Below are positions 24,788 to 33,469 of a stretch of 64,000 bases of DNA, piece by piece. The first letter of the stretch is position 1, and the number at the start of each line of letters is the position of its first letter. The position numbers were made by a program, and so were the translations under genes. This DNA comes from Paracoccus zeaxanthinifaciens ATCC 21588 (GTDB taxonomy: Bacteria; Pseudomonadota; Alphaproteobacteria; Rhodobacterales; Rhodobacteraceae). Under the pieces are notes generated by a model. It ran no database searches, was not told where the DNA came from, and saw nothing but the letters and a program-made list of their open reading frames with translations. The stretch lies in assembly GCF_000420145.1 (NCBI RefSeq), contig NZ_ATUJ01000002.1, positions 1 to 64,000 of the forward strand, read 5' to 3'.

Positions 24788-25615
24788 ATGACGATCCGAA
24801 ATATCGGCCCCGCCGCGATCCCCAGCCTGGGGCTGGGAACCTTCAGGATGGATGCGGGCGAGGCGCGCGAGATCACCAAGGCCGCGCTGGCCGAAGGGTA
24901 CCGCCATATCGACACCGCGCAGGCCTACGAGAACGAGGCCGAGGTCGGCGAGGGCATCCGCGCCGCCGACACCCCGCGCGACCGGATCTTCCTGACGACC
25001 AAGATCCTGCCGCGCGACTTCGCCGCCGCCGATTTCCGCAAGGCGACCGAGGCAAGCCTGCGCGCACTTGGGACCGATCACATCGACCTGCTGCTGCTGC
25101 ACTGGCCGTCCAGGGACATTCCCCTGTCCGAGACGCTGCCCGTGCTGGACGCGCTGATCGACGAGGGCAAGGTCCGGTTCGGCGGCGTGTCGAACTTCAC
25201 CACCGCCATGCTGGCCGAGGCACAGGGGATCATGCGCGCGCCCATCGCCACGAACCAGGTCGAGATGCATCCCTTCATCGACCAGACCCGCCTGCGGTCC
25301 TTCATGCAGGATGCGGGCATCCCGCTGACCGCCTATGCCCCGCTGGCGCAGGGGCGCGTCATGCAGGACGACACGATGGCCGCCATCGCCGAGGCCCACG
25401 ACACCACCGCCGCCGCGATCGCGGTCGCGTGGCTGCTGTCCAAGCCGGGCATGATCGCCCTGCCGAAGACCGCCAAGGCGTCGCGGCTGGCCGGCAACCT
25501 GCGTGCCGCCGAAATCGTGCTGACCGCCGACGAAATCGCGCGCATCGACGCGCTTGCAGGCCCCGATGGCCGGATCGTCGCGCCCGAGACGCTGGCCCCC
25601 GACTGGGACGACTGA
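24788..25615 (+). CDS. Aldo/keto reductase
   Basis: NADPH-dependent oxidoreductase with a TIM-barrel fold, 275 residues, of the DkgA/DkgB type. The catalytic tetrad is complete: Asp42 and Tyr47 in HIDTAQAYENE, Lys72 in TTKILP, and His105 in LLLHWPS. The C-terminal IALPKTAKASRLAGN stretch near 223 binds the cofactor 2-prime phosphate. The family reduces aldehydes and keto-sugar acids such as 2,5-diketogluconate; the substrate here is unknown. It is probably under the divergent LysR. Its stop abuts that of the convergent aldolase gene with no spacer. Confidence 0.88.
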   Translation: MTIRNIGPAAIPSLGLGTFRMDAGEAREITKAALAEGYRHIDTAQAYENEAEVGEGIRAADTPRDRIFLTTKILPRDFAAADFRKATEASLRALGTDHIDLLLLHWPSRDIPLSETLPVLDALIDEGKVRFGGVSNFTTAMLAEAQGIMRAPIATNQVEMHPFIDQTRLRSFMQDAGIPLTAYAPLAQGRVMQDDTMAAIAEAHDTTAAAIAVAWLLSKPGMIALPKTAKASRLAGNLRAAEIVLTADEIARIDALAGPDGRIVAPETLAPDWDD

Positions 25616-26446
25616 TCAGGCGGGCTTCATCGCCCTCAGGACGGCACGCGCCGCCGTCACGACCGGGTCGTGCGTCTCGCGCAGGATCTCGACCCGGTCG
25701 AAGCGGTCGGGATCGCGGGTGACGGCCTCGCGCAGCGATTGACCGAAGGCCATGCGCAGTTCGGTCCCGATATTGAACTTGCAGATGGCCGAACCCCGCG
25801 CCAGGGCGGTGCGCTGCGCCACCGGCACGCCCGATCCGCCGTGGATCACCAGGGGCACATCGGTCACGGCCTCGATCGCGCGGATGCGGCCCTCGTCCAG
25901 GCCGCCCTCCTTCTGCCGCTGCAGATGGACATTGCCGACCGAGATGGCCATCGCGTCCACGCCGGTTTCCCGGGCAAAGCGCGCGGCCTCGTCCGGGTCG
26001 GTCCCGGCGGAATCGTCGCCGCCGGAATAGCCGACAAAGCCGATCTCGCCCTCGCAGGACACGCCCGCCGCATGGGCCATCTGCACGATCTCTCGGGTCT
26101 GGGCGATGTTCTCGTCCAGGGGTTTGCGCGATCCGTCGAACATGACCGAGGTGAAGCCGCACGCGATCGCCTCGCGACATTCCTCGACGGTATAGCCGTG
26201 ATCCAGATGCGCCACGACGGGGACCGAGGCGTGCTGCGCAAGGTGCCGGAACATCGCGCCCAGCACCGGCAGCGGCGTATGCGCGCGACAGCCGGGGCCG
26301 GCCTGAAGGATCACGGGGCAATCCTCGGCCTCGGCGGCGGCGACGAAGGCGCGCATGTCCTCCCACCCAAGGGTCACGAGGCCCGCGACCGCATATCCGC
26401 CCCGCAGCGCCGGTTGCAGCACGTCGGCAAGGGTCACGAGGCTCAT
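25616..26446 (-). CDS. iolJ: Class II aldolase of the inositol pathway (IolJ-like)
   Basis: Zinc-dependent fructose-bisphosphate aldolase-type protein, 276 residues. Zinc ligands: HLDHGYT near residue 81-87 and VIHGGSGVP near 202, with the NIGTELR phosphate/Asn segment near 227. In inositol catabolism IolJ splits 2-deoxy-5-keto-gluconate 6-phosphate to dihydroxyacetone phosphate and malonate semialdehyde. It is last in iolD-iolC-iolB-this and overlaps iolB by four bases, so that role is more likely than glycolytic or tagatose-bisphosphate aldolase. Confidence 0.83.
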   Translation of the reverse strand: MSLVTLADVLQPALRGGYAVAGLVTLGWEDMRAFVAAAEAEDCPVILQAGPGCRAHTPLPVLGAMFRHLAQHASVPVVAHLDHGYTVEECREAIACGFTSVMFDGSRKPLDENIAQTREIVQMAHAAGVSCEGEIGFVGYSGGDDSAGTDPDEAARFARETGVDAMAISVGNVHLQRQKEGGLDEGRIRAIEAVTDVPLVIHGGSGVPVAQRTALARGSAICKFNIGTELRMAFGQSLREAVTRDPDRFDRVEILRETHDPVVTAARAVLRAMKPA

Positions 26447-27300
26447 TTGAACTTGCTCACCATGTCCATGATGCCGGGGATCGTGTGCAACTGATGCGCA
26501 TGGGTCGGCTGAAAATATTGCTTCAGGCTGCGCTGGCTGAGGCCGCCGAGGATGGTGAAGTAATACATCTGGTAACCCGGCAGCACCGCGCAGGGGTGAT
26601 AGCCCTTGTCGAGGCAGATCGTCGATCCGTCCACGATGTGATAGGCATCGCCCGGCTTGCCGTCCTCGCGCTGGAGCATCTGGACCCCCGAGCCGTAATT
26701 CGGCTTGAAGCGGAAATTGTAAGTCTCGTCATGGCGCGTTTCGGCCATGCTGCCATCGTCGGCCTTGCGGTCGGTGTCGTGCTTGTGGCTGGGAAAGCCG
26801 GACCAGCCCCCCTCGCCCACAGTGAACAGTTCCGAGACCAGCAGGCGGCCCACACGGTCATGATGGTTCGACCCCAGGATGTGCTTGATCTTGCGGTGGG
26901 TCTTGGTGTCGTCGGACCCGTATTGCACCACGTCCAGATCGGCGGCGCGGACGTCGAAGGGCTCCAGCACGCGGTCGTATTTCGCGCCCGCGACGAAGAT
27001 CTCGGCCTGCGGCGACTTGCAGCTCAGCCGGACCTTCGCCCCGACCGGGACATAGACGCCCTCGGGCTCTCCGTCCCAGACATCCTCGGTCCGGTTGCCC
27101 AGATCGGGGTAATGCGCGCCATCGACCGCGACATCGACGGTGCCCGTCGCGGGCACGACGCAGGTCTCGTAACCCGGCACGGCATAGTCGAAATGCTGGC
27201 CCTGCGTCAGCTTCACAATGTTGAAATAGTTCAGCGGAACCAGCGCGTCATCGACATCGACGATGGGTTCGTTCCGGTTATCATAGGGGGCGATATGCAT
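26443..27300 (-). CDS. iolB: 5-deoxy-glucuronate isomerase IolB
   Basis: Cupin isomerase of 285 residues, converting 5-deoxy-glucuronate to 2-deoxy-5-keto-gluconate. The conserved SGFPSHKHDTD (metal His pair) lies near residue 170, and the second-cupin GYHPCAVLPGYQMYYF near 235. The ATG at 27300 has GGAAAGACCC upstream and gives the usual length; a second in-frame ATG 18 bases further upstream is less well placed. It is downstream of iolC in the minus-strand iol run. Confidence 0.95.
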   Translation of the reverse strand: MHIAPYDNRNEPIVDVDDALVPLNYFNIVKLTQGQHFDYAVPGYETCVVPATGTVDVAVDGAHYPDLGNRTEDVWDGEPEGVYVPVGAKVRLSCKSPQAEIFVAGAKYDRVLEPFDVRAADLDVVQYGSDDTKTHRKIKHILGSNHHDRVGRLLVSELFTVGEGGWSGFPSHKHDTDRKADDGSMAETRHDETYNFRFKPNYGSGVQMLQREDGKPGDAYHIVDGSTICLDKGYHPCAVLPGYQMYYFTILGGLSQRSLKQYFQPTHAHQLHTIPGIMDMVSKFK

Positions 27301-27311
27301 GGGTCTTTCCT

Positions 27312-28292
27312 TCAGCAATCCGTCGCGCCCGGATGGGCGGCCAGGAATTCGTTCAATCCTTGGGTGTCGGGCATGGCGGGCGCGCAGCCGGGGCGCGACA
27401 CCACGATCGAGGCGCAGGCCGAACCGCGCAGCACGGCCTCGCGCAGGGGGCGGCCATCGGCGATGCCCGCCAGCAGCCCTGCCATGAAGCTGTCGCCCGC
27501 GCCGTTGGGCTTGATCGCGGTCACCGGGAAGATGCCGGTGCGGATCTCCTGCCCGTCTGCAAAGGTGATCGCGCCTTGGTGGCCCATCTTGTAGACGACC
27601 AGCTTGCCTTGGGCCGCCAGTTCGCGCGCCTTGGCCAGCCCCTTGTCGATCCCGCCCGCCATGAAGCCGAATTCCTCGTCATTGCCGACGATCATGTCGC
27701 TTTCGGCGCCGGCCCGCGACAGGACCTGCGCCGCGACCTCGGGCGAGGGCCAGGAATAGGGGCGATAGTCGATGTCGAAGATGATCGGCAGCCCGGCCCG
27801 ACGGGCCAGGTCGAAGGCGTGGAACGTCGCCTCGCGCGCGGGGTCGGCGGCAAAAACGGTGCCCGCGGTGATCAGCGCCCCGAAATCGGCGTAGTCGACG
27901 CGCTCGACATCCTGCGGCGTCACCTGGAAATCGACGGCGCCGTTGCGATAGATAACGTTCTGGAAACCCTCGATCCGGCTTTCATAGACCGCCAGCGACA
28001 GGCGGTATTCGCCCCCCACCACCTGCAGATAGGTCGTGTCGACCCCGTAATGCCGCAGCCGGTTGACGGCAAAGCGCCCGACCGCGTCGTCCGATACGCT
28101 GGTCACCAGCGCCGCGCGGCAGCCCAGCTTGACCAGACCCGCGCAGATATTGGCCGAGGAGCCGCCCAGATCGGCCTGGAACATCCCGGCATCTTCCGAT
28201 TTCACGCCCGGCGTTGCGGCGAACAGGTCCATCCCCGCCCGCCCGAAGACCACGAAGCTGCGCTTCGCGATGGCGTCCAGAAGCGCCTGCAT
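27312..28292 (-). CDS. iolC: 5-dehydro-2-deoxygluconokinase IolC
   Basis: PfkB-family kinase of 326 residues, phosphorylating 2-deoxy-5-keto-gluconate at C6. The PfkB entry motif GGSSANICAGLVKLG lies near residues 43-57 and the catalytic/anion-hole motif KPNGAGDSFMAGLLAG near 267. It is the short form, without the C-terminal DUF2090 aldolase extension found fused in some proteobacteria, which fits the presence of a separate iolJ-like gene. The start codon shares one base with the iolD stop. Confidence 0.93.
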   Translation of the reverse strand: MQALLDAIAKRSFVVFGRAGMDLFAATPGVKSEDAGMFQADLGGSSANICAGLVKLGCRAALVTSVSDDAVGRFAVNRLRHYGVDTTYLQVVGGEYRLSLAVYESRIEGFQNVIYRNGAVDFQVTPQDVERVDYADFGALITAGTVFAADPAREATFHAFDLARRAGLPIIFDIDYRPYSWPSPEVAAQVLSRAGAESDMIVGNDEEFGFMAGGIDKGLAKARELAAQGKLVVYKMGHQGAITFADGQEIRTGIFPVTAIKPNGAGDSFMAGLLAGIADGRPLREAVLRGSACASIVVSRPGCAPAMPDTQGLNEFLAAHPGATDC

Positions 28293-30157
28293 CAGACGCC
28301 CCTCCGCTGGTTCGCGCGGCCCGATTCCCAGTCCAGATGCGCCTGGTGCACCTTGTCGCTGTCGGTGACATGAGGGGTGCCGACCTCCCACCAGGCATGG
28401 CCCTGCTTGGTCCAACCCTCGTAGGCATCGACGTTCATCACGATGACATAGGTCCGGTCGCTGGCCTTGGCGCGCTTGAAGGCTTCGGCCAGTTCGGCGG
28501 GGTTTTCCACCCGCTCGGCGGTGGCGCCCATCGCCGCGGCATGGGCCGCGAAATCGACGCCGAAGGGGCGGGTCACGGTCGGGCAATCCGCAATCAGGTT
28601 GTTGAAGCTGTCATTACCGGTGTTGTTCTGCAGCTTGTTGATGACCGCGAAGCCGCCATTGTCCAACAGCATCACGATCAGCTTCTTGTCGCTAAGGACC
28701 GAGCTGTAGATGTCAGAGTTCAGCATCAGATAGGAGCCGTCGCCGCAGAAGGTGATGGTGTCCTGATCCGGTTCCTGCTGCGCCTGCGCGATGCGCGCGC
28801 CCCATGCGCCCGCGATTTCATAACCCATGCAGCTGAAACCGAATTCGACATCGACCGTGCCGATGTCCAGCGTCCGCCAGTTGGCCGTGACCTCGGCGGG
28901 CAGACCGCCTGCCGCCGCCACGATCCGGTCGCGGCTGTCGCACAGCGCGTTCACCACGCCGATGGCCTGGGCATAGCTGTTCGGCCCGTTCCCCGCGCGG
29001 GTGTTCTCGGCCACGTAATCGTTCCAGCTTGCGCGTTCGGCCTTGGCAAATTCCACCCATTCGGTCGGGGCGCGGTATCCGCCCAGGGCCGCCCGCAGCG
29101 CGATCAGCGACAGCTTCGCATCGCCCACCACGGGCAGCGACAGGTGCTTGCTGGCATCGTGCCGCGCCGCGTTCACCGACACGAAGCGCGCGTCCTGCGC
29201 GAAAGCCGTCCAGGACCCGGTGGTGAAGTCCTGAAGCCGCGTGCCGACCGCCAGGATCACGTCGGCCTTCGCCGCGATGGCGTTGGCGCTGTCGGATCCG
29301 GTGACCCCGATCGGCCCGATATTCAGCGGGTGTGCGTCCAGCATGTTGGCGCGGCCCGCGATGGTCTCGACCACCGGGATGTCGTGCGCCTCGGCCAGGG
29401 CGGTCAGTTCGGCCACCGCGCGGGAATACTGCACGCCCCCGCCCGCGATGATCATGGGACGCTTGGCGCCAGACAACAGCGCGATCGCATCCGCGATCTC
29501 TGCCTGGTCCGGGGTCTGGCGGCGGATGCGATGGACCTTCTTCTCGAAGAACACCGCCGGATAATCGTAGGTCCAGCCCTGCACATCCTGATGCAGCCCA
29601 ATGAAGGCGGGCCCGCAATCGGCCGGGTCCAGCATCGTCGCCAGCGCGTTCGGCAGCGATTGCAGGATCTGCGCGGGATGCGCGATCCGGTCCCAGTACC
29701 GCGTCACCGGCTTGAAGGCGTCGTTCACGCCGAAGGTGGGGTCGTTGAAATTCTCCATCTGCTGCAGGACGGGATCGGGCAGGCGCGTCACGAAGCTGTC
29801 GCCGCACAGCAGCAGCATCGGCAGCCGGTTGGCATGGGCCAGCGCCGCCGCGGTCAGCAGGTTCGAAGTGCCCGGTCCCGCCGATGCCGTGCAGAACATG
29901 AACCGCTGGCGCAGCCACTGCTTGGCATAGCCTGCGGCGGCAAAGCCCATGCTCTGTTCGTTCTGGCCGCGATACAGCGGCAGTTCCTCGCGCATGGTGT
30001 TCAGCGCCTCGCCCAGGCAGGTTACATTGCCGTGGCCGAAGATGCCGAAACCGCCGCCGCAGACGCGATGCTCGGCCCCGTCGATCTGGATATACTGGTT
30101 CGCCAGCCAGCGGATGATGGCCTGCGCCGTGGTCAGGCGGATGGTCGGTTGGGTCAT
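28292..30157 (-). CDS. iolD: 3D-trihydroxycyclohexane-1,2-dione hydrolase IolD
   Basis: Thiamine diphosphate enzyme of 621 residues that opens the ring of 3D-(3,5/4)-trihydroxycyclohexane-1,2-dione to 5-deoxy-glucuronate. The catalytic Glu is in YRGQNEQSMGFAA near 67, and the ThDP/Mg motif starts at FCGDGSYLML near 490 and ends at LLDNGGFAV. GGGFGIFGHGNVTCLGEAL near 35 is typical of IolD. I set the start at MTQPTIRLTTAQAI; the preceding bases are the divergent promoter with a LacI-type operator. First gene of iolDCB-iolJ. Confidence 0.95.
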   Translation of the reverse strand: MTQPTIRLTTAQAIIRWLANQYIQIDGAEHRVCGGGFGIFGHGNVTCLGEALNTMREELPLYRGQNEQSMGFAAAGYAKQWLRQRFMFCTASAGPGTSNLLTAAALAHANRLPMLLLCGDSFVTRLPDPVLQQMENFNDPTFGVNDAFKPVTRYWDRIAHPAQILQSLPNALATMLDPADCGPAFIGLHQDVQGWTYDYPAVFFEKKVHRIRRQTPDQAEIADAIALLSGAKRPMIIAGGGVQYSRAVAELTALAEAHDIPVVETIAGRANMLDAHPLNIGPIGVTGSDSANAIAAKADVILAVGTRLQDFTTGSWTAFAQDARFVSVNAARHDASKHLSLPVVGDAKLSLIALRAALGGYRAPTEWVEFAKAERASWNDYVAENTRAGNGPNSYAQAIGVVNALCDSRDRIVAAAGGLPAEVTANWRTLDIGTVDVEFGFSCMGYEIAGAWGARIAQAQQEPDQDTITFCGDGSYLMLNSDIYSSVLSDKKLIVMLLDNGGFAVINKLQNNTGNDSFNNLIADCPTVTRPFGVDFAAHAAAMGATAERVENPAELAEAFKRAKASDRTYVIVMNVDAYEGWTKQGHAWWEVGTPHVTDSDKVHQAHLDWESGRANQRRGV

Positions 30158-30231
30158 GGTGCTGGCCTCGTTAATCTTGCAGCCTTGGGGTGATTGCATC
30201 TTGCAGGTGGTCGAATCTGACGATACAACTT

Positions 30232-30247
30232 TTGCAACCGGTTGCAA
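30232..30247. promoter_or_regulatory. LacI-type operator, perfect 16-base palindrome (iolD/Gfo-Idh promoter)
   Basis: TTGCAACCGGTTGCAA, a perfect palindrome with the central CpG usual for LacI-family operators, lies 75 bases from the iolD start and 27 bases from the start of the divergent dehydrogenase. The same 16 bases occur at 34543-34558 beside the LacI gene. Confidence 0.88.
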
Positions 30248-30273
30248 TTTGATTTTCGGGGAGGGGACGAAAG

Positions 30274-31377
30274 TTGCGCGAAATCGGAATTGGAATTCTT
30301 GGCGGCGGCTACATGGGCAAGGCGCATTCTGTCGCGATGGCGGCGGTGGGCGCGGTCTTTGCCACGACGCTGCGGCCACGACTGGAGATGATCTGCGCCT
30401 CGCGCCCGGAGAGCGCGGAACGATACCGGCGCGAATACGGCTTTGCCCGCGCGACGGCGGATTGGCGCGAACTGGTGAACGACCCCCGGGTCGAGGCCAT
30501 CGTGATCGCCACGCCGCAGGACACGCACCGCCAGATCGCCGAGGCCGCCTTTGCCCTTGGCAAGCCGGTCTTCTGCGAAAAACCCCTGGGCGCCGGGCTG
30601 GAGGACAGCTGCGCGATGGTCGCCGCCGCCGAGGCCAGCGGCCAGGCCAACATGGTCGGCTTCAACTATATCCGCACGCCCGCCAGCCAATATGCGCGCA
30701 AGCTTATCGCGGATGGCGTCATCGGCCAGGTGACCATGTTCCGCGGCGAACATACCGAGGATTTCTATGCCGATCCGCAGGCCCCCGCGACATGGCGCAC
30801 GACGGGCATGGCGAACGGCACCATGGGCGATCTGGCCCCGCACATGATCAACGGCGCCCTTGCCCTGCTGGGCCCGATCAGCAGCGTCATGGCCGAGATC
30901 GAGACCGTCCACCCCACCCGCCCCGGCGGCGAGGTGACGAATGACGACCACGCCCAGATGATGGTGCGCTTCGACAATGGCGCGATGGGGCAGATGTATT
31001 TCTCGCGCATCGCGACGGGTCGCAAGATGGGCTATGCCTATGAAATCTCGGGAACCAAGGGCGCGATCCGCTTCGATCAGGAAGACCAGAACGCGATCTG
31101 GCTGTACCGGATGGAGGGGGACGAGGCGATGCGCGGCTTCACCAAGATCCTGACCGGCCCCGCGCATCCCGACTATCAGCCCTTCTGCCTGGGGCCGGGT
31201 CACGGCACCGGATACCAGGACCAGATCATCATCGAGGCCCGCGATTTCCTGAAGGCGATCGAGACGGGGCACCCCGTCTGGCCGACCTTCCGCGACGGGC
31301 TGGAGGTGACGCGCGTCGTCCAGGCCGCCCTGCGATCCGCCAGCGACCGCCGCTGGATCGACATTCAAGACATCTGA
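30274..31377 (+). CDS. Gfo/Idh/MocA-family dehydrogenase, probable inositol 2-dehydrogenase
   Basis: 367 residues. Rossmann motif GILGGGYMGKAHS (7-19), the family motif EKPLGAG (near 98, Lys catalytic), and the Asp/His catalytic pair in MGDLAPHMING near 184. The predicted reaction is NAD-dependent oxidation of myo- or scyllo-inositol to an inosose. The start codon is TTG: GGGGAGGGGACGAAAG lies just before it, and the next in-frame ATG is inside the Rossmann loop, so TTG is the only sensible start. First gene of the plus-strand iol run, expressed divergently from iolD with a LacI-type operator between. Confidence 0.87.
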   Translation: MREIGIGILGGGYMGKAHSVAMAAVGAVFATTLRPRLEMICASRPESAERYRREYGFARATADWRELVNDPRVEAIVIATPQDTHRQIAEAAFALGKPVFCEKPLGAGLEDSCAMVAAAEASGQANMVGFNYIRTPASQYARKLIADGVIGQVTMFRGEHTEDFYADPQAPATWRTTGMANGTMGDLAPHMINGALALLGPISSVMAEIETVHPTRPGGEVTNDDHAQMMVRFDNGAMGQMYFSRIATGRKMGYAYEISGTKGAIRFDQEDQNAIWLYRMEGDEAMRGFTKILTGPAHPDYQPFCLGPGHGTGYQDQIIIEARDFLKAIETGHPVWPTFRDGLEVTRVVQAALRSASDRRWIDIQDI

Positions 31378-31394
31378 TCACCGGAGAACACCAG

Positions 31395-32288
31395 ATGAGC
31401 ATTCGTATCGGAAACGCGCCCTGCAGCTGGGGTGTGGAATTTGCCGGCGACCCGCGCAATCCCGACTGGCGGCAGGTGCTGAAGGAATGCGCCCAGGCCG
31501 GCTACAAGGGGATCGAGCTTGGCCCCGTCGGCTTCATGCCCGAAGACCCCGCGGTGCTTGCCGATGCGCTGGCCGAACATGACCTGCAACTGATCGGCGG
31601 CGTGGTCTTCCGCCCCTATCACGACCCCGCTTCCTGGGACGAGGTGCTGGACGCCACCCACCGCACCGCCCGCGCGCTGAAGGCGCATGGCGCGCAGCAC
31701 ATGGTGCTGATCGATTCCATCTCGCCGCGCCGCGCGCCGACCGCCGGACGCGCCTCCGAGGCCGAGCAGATGGACCGCGCCGAATGGCAGTCCTTCCGCG
31801 ACCGCATCGCGGAATCCGCCCGCATCGGCACCGAGGAATACGGCCTGACCGTCGGCATCCACGCCCATGCCGCGGGCTTCATGGATTTCGAACCCGAACT
31901 GGAACGCCTGCTGGACGAGGTCGACGAAAAGATCCTGAAGATCTGCTTCGACACCGGCCACCATTCATATGCGGGCTTCGATCCCATCGCCTTCATGAAG
32001 CGCCACATGGATCGCATTTCCTACATGCATTTCAAGGATATCGATCCGAAAGTGAAGGCTTCGGTGATCCAGAACCGCACCGGCTTCTACGACGCCTGCG
32101 GTCAGGGCATCTTCTGCAGGCTGGGCCAGGGCGATGTCGATTTCCCGGCGGTCCGGCAGGTGCTGCTGGATGCGGGCTTCCAGGGCTGGTGCACGGTCGA
32201 ACAGGATTGCGATCCGACCATGGACGTGACCCCCATGGAGGACAGCCGCGCCAATCGCGAATACCTTGAATCAATCGGCTTCAAATAG
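31395..32288 (+). CDS. iolE: Myo-inosose-2 dehydratase IolE
   Basis: TIM-barrel enzyme of 297 residues that dehydrates 2-keto-myo-inositol to the cyclohexanedione used by IolD. Typical family stretches: IGNAPCSWGVEFAGDPRNP (5-23), TVGIHAHAAGFMD near 153, FDTGHHSYAGFDP near 186 and MHFKDIDP near 213; the Glu/Asp/His residues in them form the metal site. GGAGAACACC precedes the ATG. It is 17 bases from the upstream dehydrogenase and 10 from the next. Confidence 0.94.
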   Translation: MSIRIGNAPCSWGVEFAGDPRNPDWRQVLKECAQAGYKGIELGPVGFMPEDPAVLADALAEHDLQLIGGVVFRPYHDPASWDEVLDATHRTARALKAHGAQHMVLIDSISPRRAPTAGRASEAEQMDRAEWQSFRDRIAESARIGTEEYGLTVGIHAHAAGFMDFEPELERLLDEVDEKILKICFDTGHHSYAGFDPIAFMKRHMDRISYMHFKDIDPKVKASVIQNRTGFYDACGQGIFCRLGQGDVDFPAVRQVLLDAGFQGWCTVEQDCDPTMDVTPMEDSRANREYLESIGFK

Positions 32289-32298
32289 GGGGCAGGCC

Positions 32299-33432
32299 AT
32301 GACGAAACTGAAATGGGGCATGATCGGCGGCGGCGAAGGCAGCCAGATCGGCCCGGCGCACCGTCTGGGCGCCCTTGCCGACAGCCGCTTCGACTTTGTG
32401 GCGGGCGCGCTGGACCACCGCCCCGAGATCGGGCGCGAATATGCGACCCGACTGGGCATCGCCGCCGACCGCGCCTATGGCGGCTGGCAAGAGATGCTGG
32501 AGGGTGAGCGCAACCGCGACGACCGCATCGATCTGGTGACCGTCGCCACGCCCAACTCGACCCATTTCGAGATCACCAAGGCGTTCCTGCAGGCCGGCTT
32601 CAACGTGCTGTGCGAAAAGCCGATGACCATGACCGTCGAGGAGGGCGAAGAGATCGTCCGCATCGCCCGCGACACGGGCAAGATCTGTGCGGTGAACTAC
32701 TGCTACTCGGCCTATCCGATGGTCCGGCAGGCCCGCGCGATGGTCCGCAACGGAGAGATCGGCAAGGTCCGGCTGGTGGTCACGAACTTCAGCCACGGCC
32801 ATCACGGCGATGCGACCGATGCGGACAATCCGCGCGTCCGCTGGCGCTATGACCCGGCGATGGCGGGGGTGTCGGGGCAGTTCGCGGATTGCGGCATCCA
32901 CGCGCTGCACATGGCCAGCTTCATCGCCGACGATCAGGTCGAGCGGCTGTCGGCGGATTTCGCCTCGACCATTCCCAGCCGGGAACTGGAAGACGACGCC
33001 ATGGTCAACTTCCGGATGGAGGGCGGCACGGTCGGGCGTCTCTGGACATCCTCGGTCGCGATCGGGCGTCAGCACGGCTTCGACATCCAGGTCTTCGGCG
33101 AAACCGGCGGGCTGCGTTGGGCATCGGAACAGCCGAACCAGCTGATCCATACCCCCGTCGGCGGTCGCACGCAGATCATCGAGAAGGGCGAAGGCGGCCT
33201 GCACGCCGATGCGCAGCGTCTCAGCCGCGTGGCCATCGCCCATCCCGAAGGCTTCCCGCTGGCGGTGGCGAACATCTATTGCGATCTGGCCGACGCCATC
33301 GCGGGCCATGACCGCGACGGGTTGCCCCTTGCGGCGGATGGCGTGCGGTCGATGGCGGCGGTCCATGCAGCCGTGGCATCCGCCAAGCGGCAGGGCGAAT
33401 GGGTCGAGGCCCGCCCCTCGATCTTCCGATGA
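32299..33432 (+). CDS. Second Gfo/Idh/MocA-family dehydrogenase of the inositol cluster
   Basis: 377 residues. GMIGGGEGSQIGPAHR (7-22) is the dinucleotide loop, with GEGSQIGPAHR typical of the subgroup near inositol and rhizopine genes. EKPMTMTVEEG lies near 107 and the catalytic DCGIHALHMASF near 199. It may oxidise scyllo-inositol, D-chiro-inositol or an inositol derivative, complementing the first dehydrogenase. The start has GGGGGCAGGCC before it. Last gene of the plus-strand iol run, followed by a UUCG hairpin. Confidence 0.86.
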   Translation: MTKLKWGMIGGGEGSQIGPAHRLGALADSRFDFVAGALDHRPEIGREYATRLGIAADRAYGGWQEMLEGERNRDDRIDLVTVATPNSTHFEITKAFLQAGFNVLCEKPMTMTVEEGEEIVRIARDTGKICAVNYCYSAYPMVRQARAMVRNGEIGKVRLVVTNFSHGHHGDATDADNPRVRWRYDPAMAGVSGQFADCGIHALHMASFIADDQVERLSADFASTIPSRELEDDAMVNFRMEGGTVGRLWTSSVAIGRQHGFDIQVFGETGGLRWASEQPNQLIHTPVGGRTQIIEKGEGGLHADAQRLSRVAIAHPEGFPLAVANIYCDLADAIAGHDRDGLPLAADGVRSMAAVHAAVASAKRQGEWVEARPSIFR

Positions 33433-33439
33433 ACGATGC

Positions 33440-33461
33440 GGGCGGTCCTTCGGGGCCGCCC
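33440..33461. terminator. UUCG hairpin between the iol run and lacI
   Basis: Nine-base stem (33440-33448 with 33453-33461) around a TTCG loop, in the 37-base gap between two convergent genes. On the plus strand it lies seven bases past the stop of the second dehydrogenase. Confidence 0.75.
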
Positions 33462-33469
33462 CACCCCGG

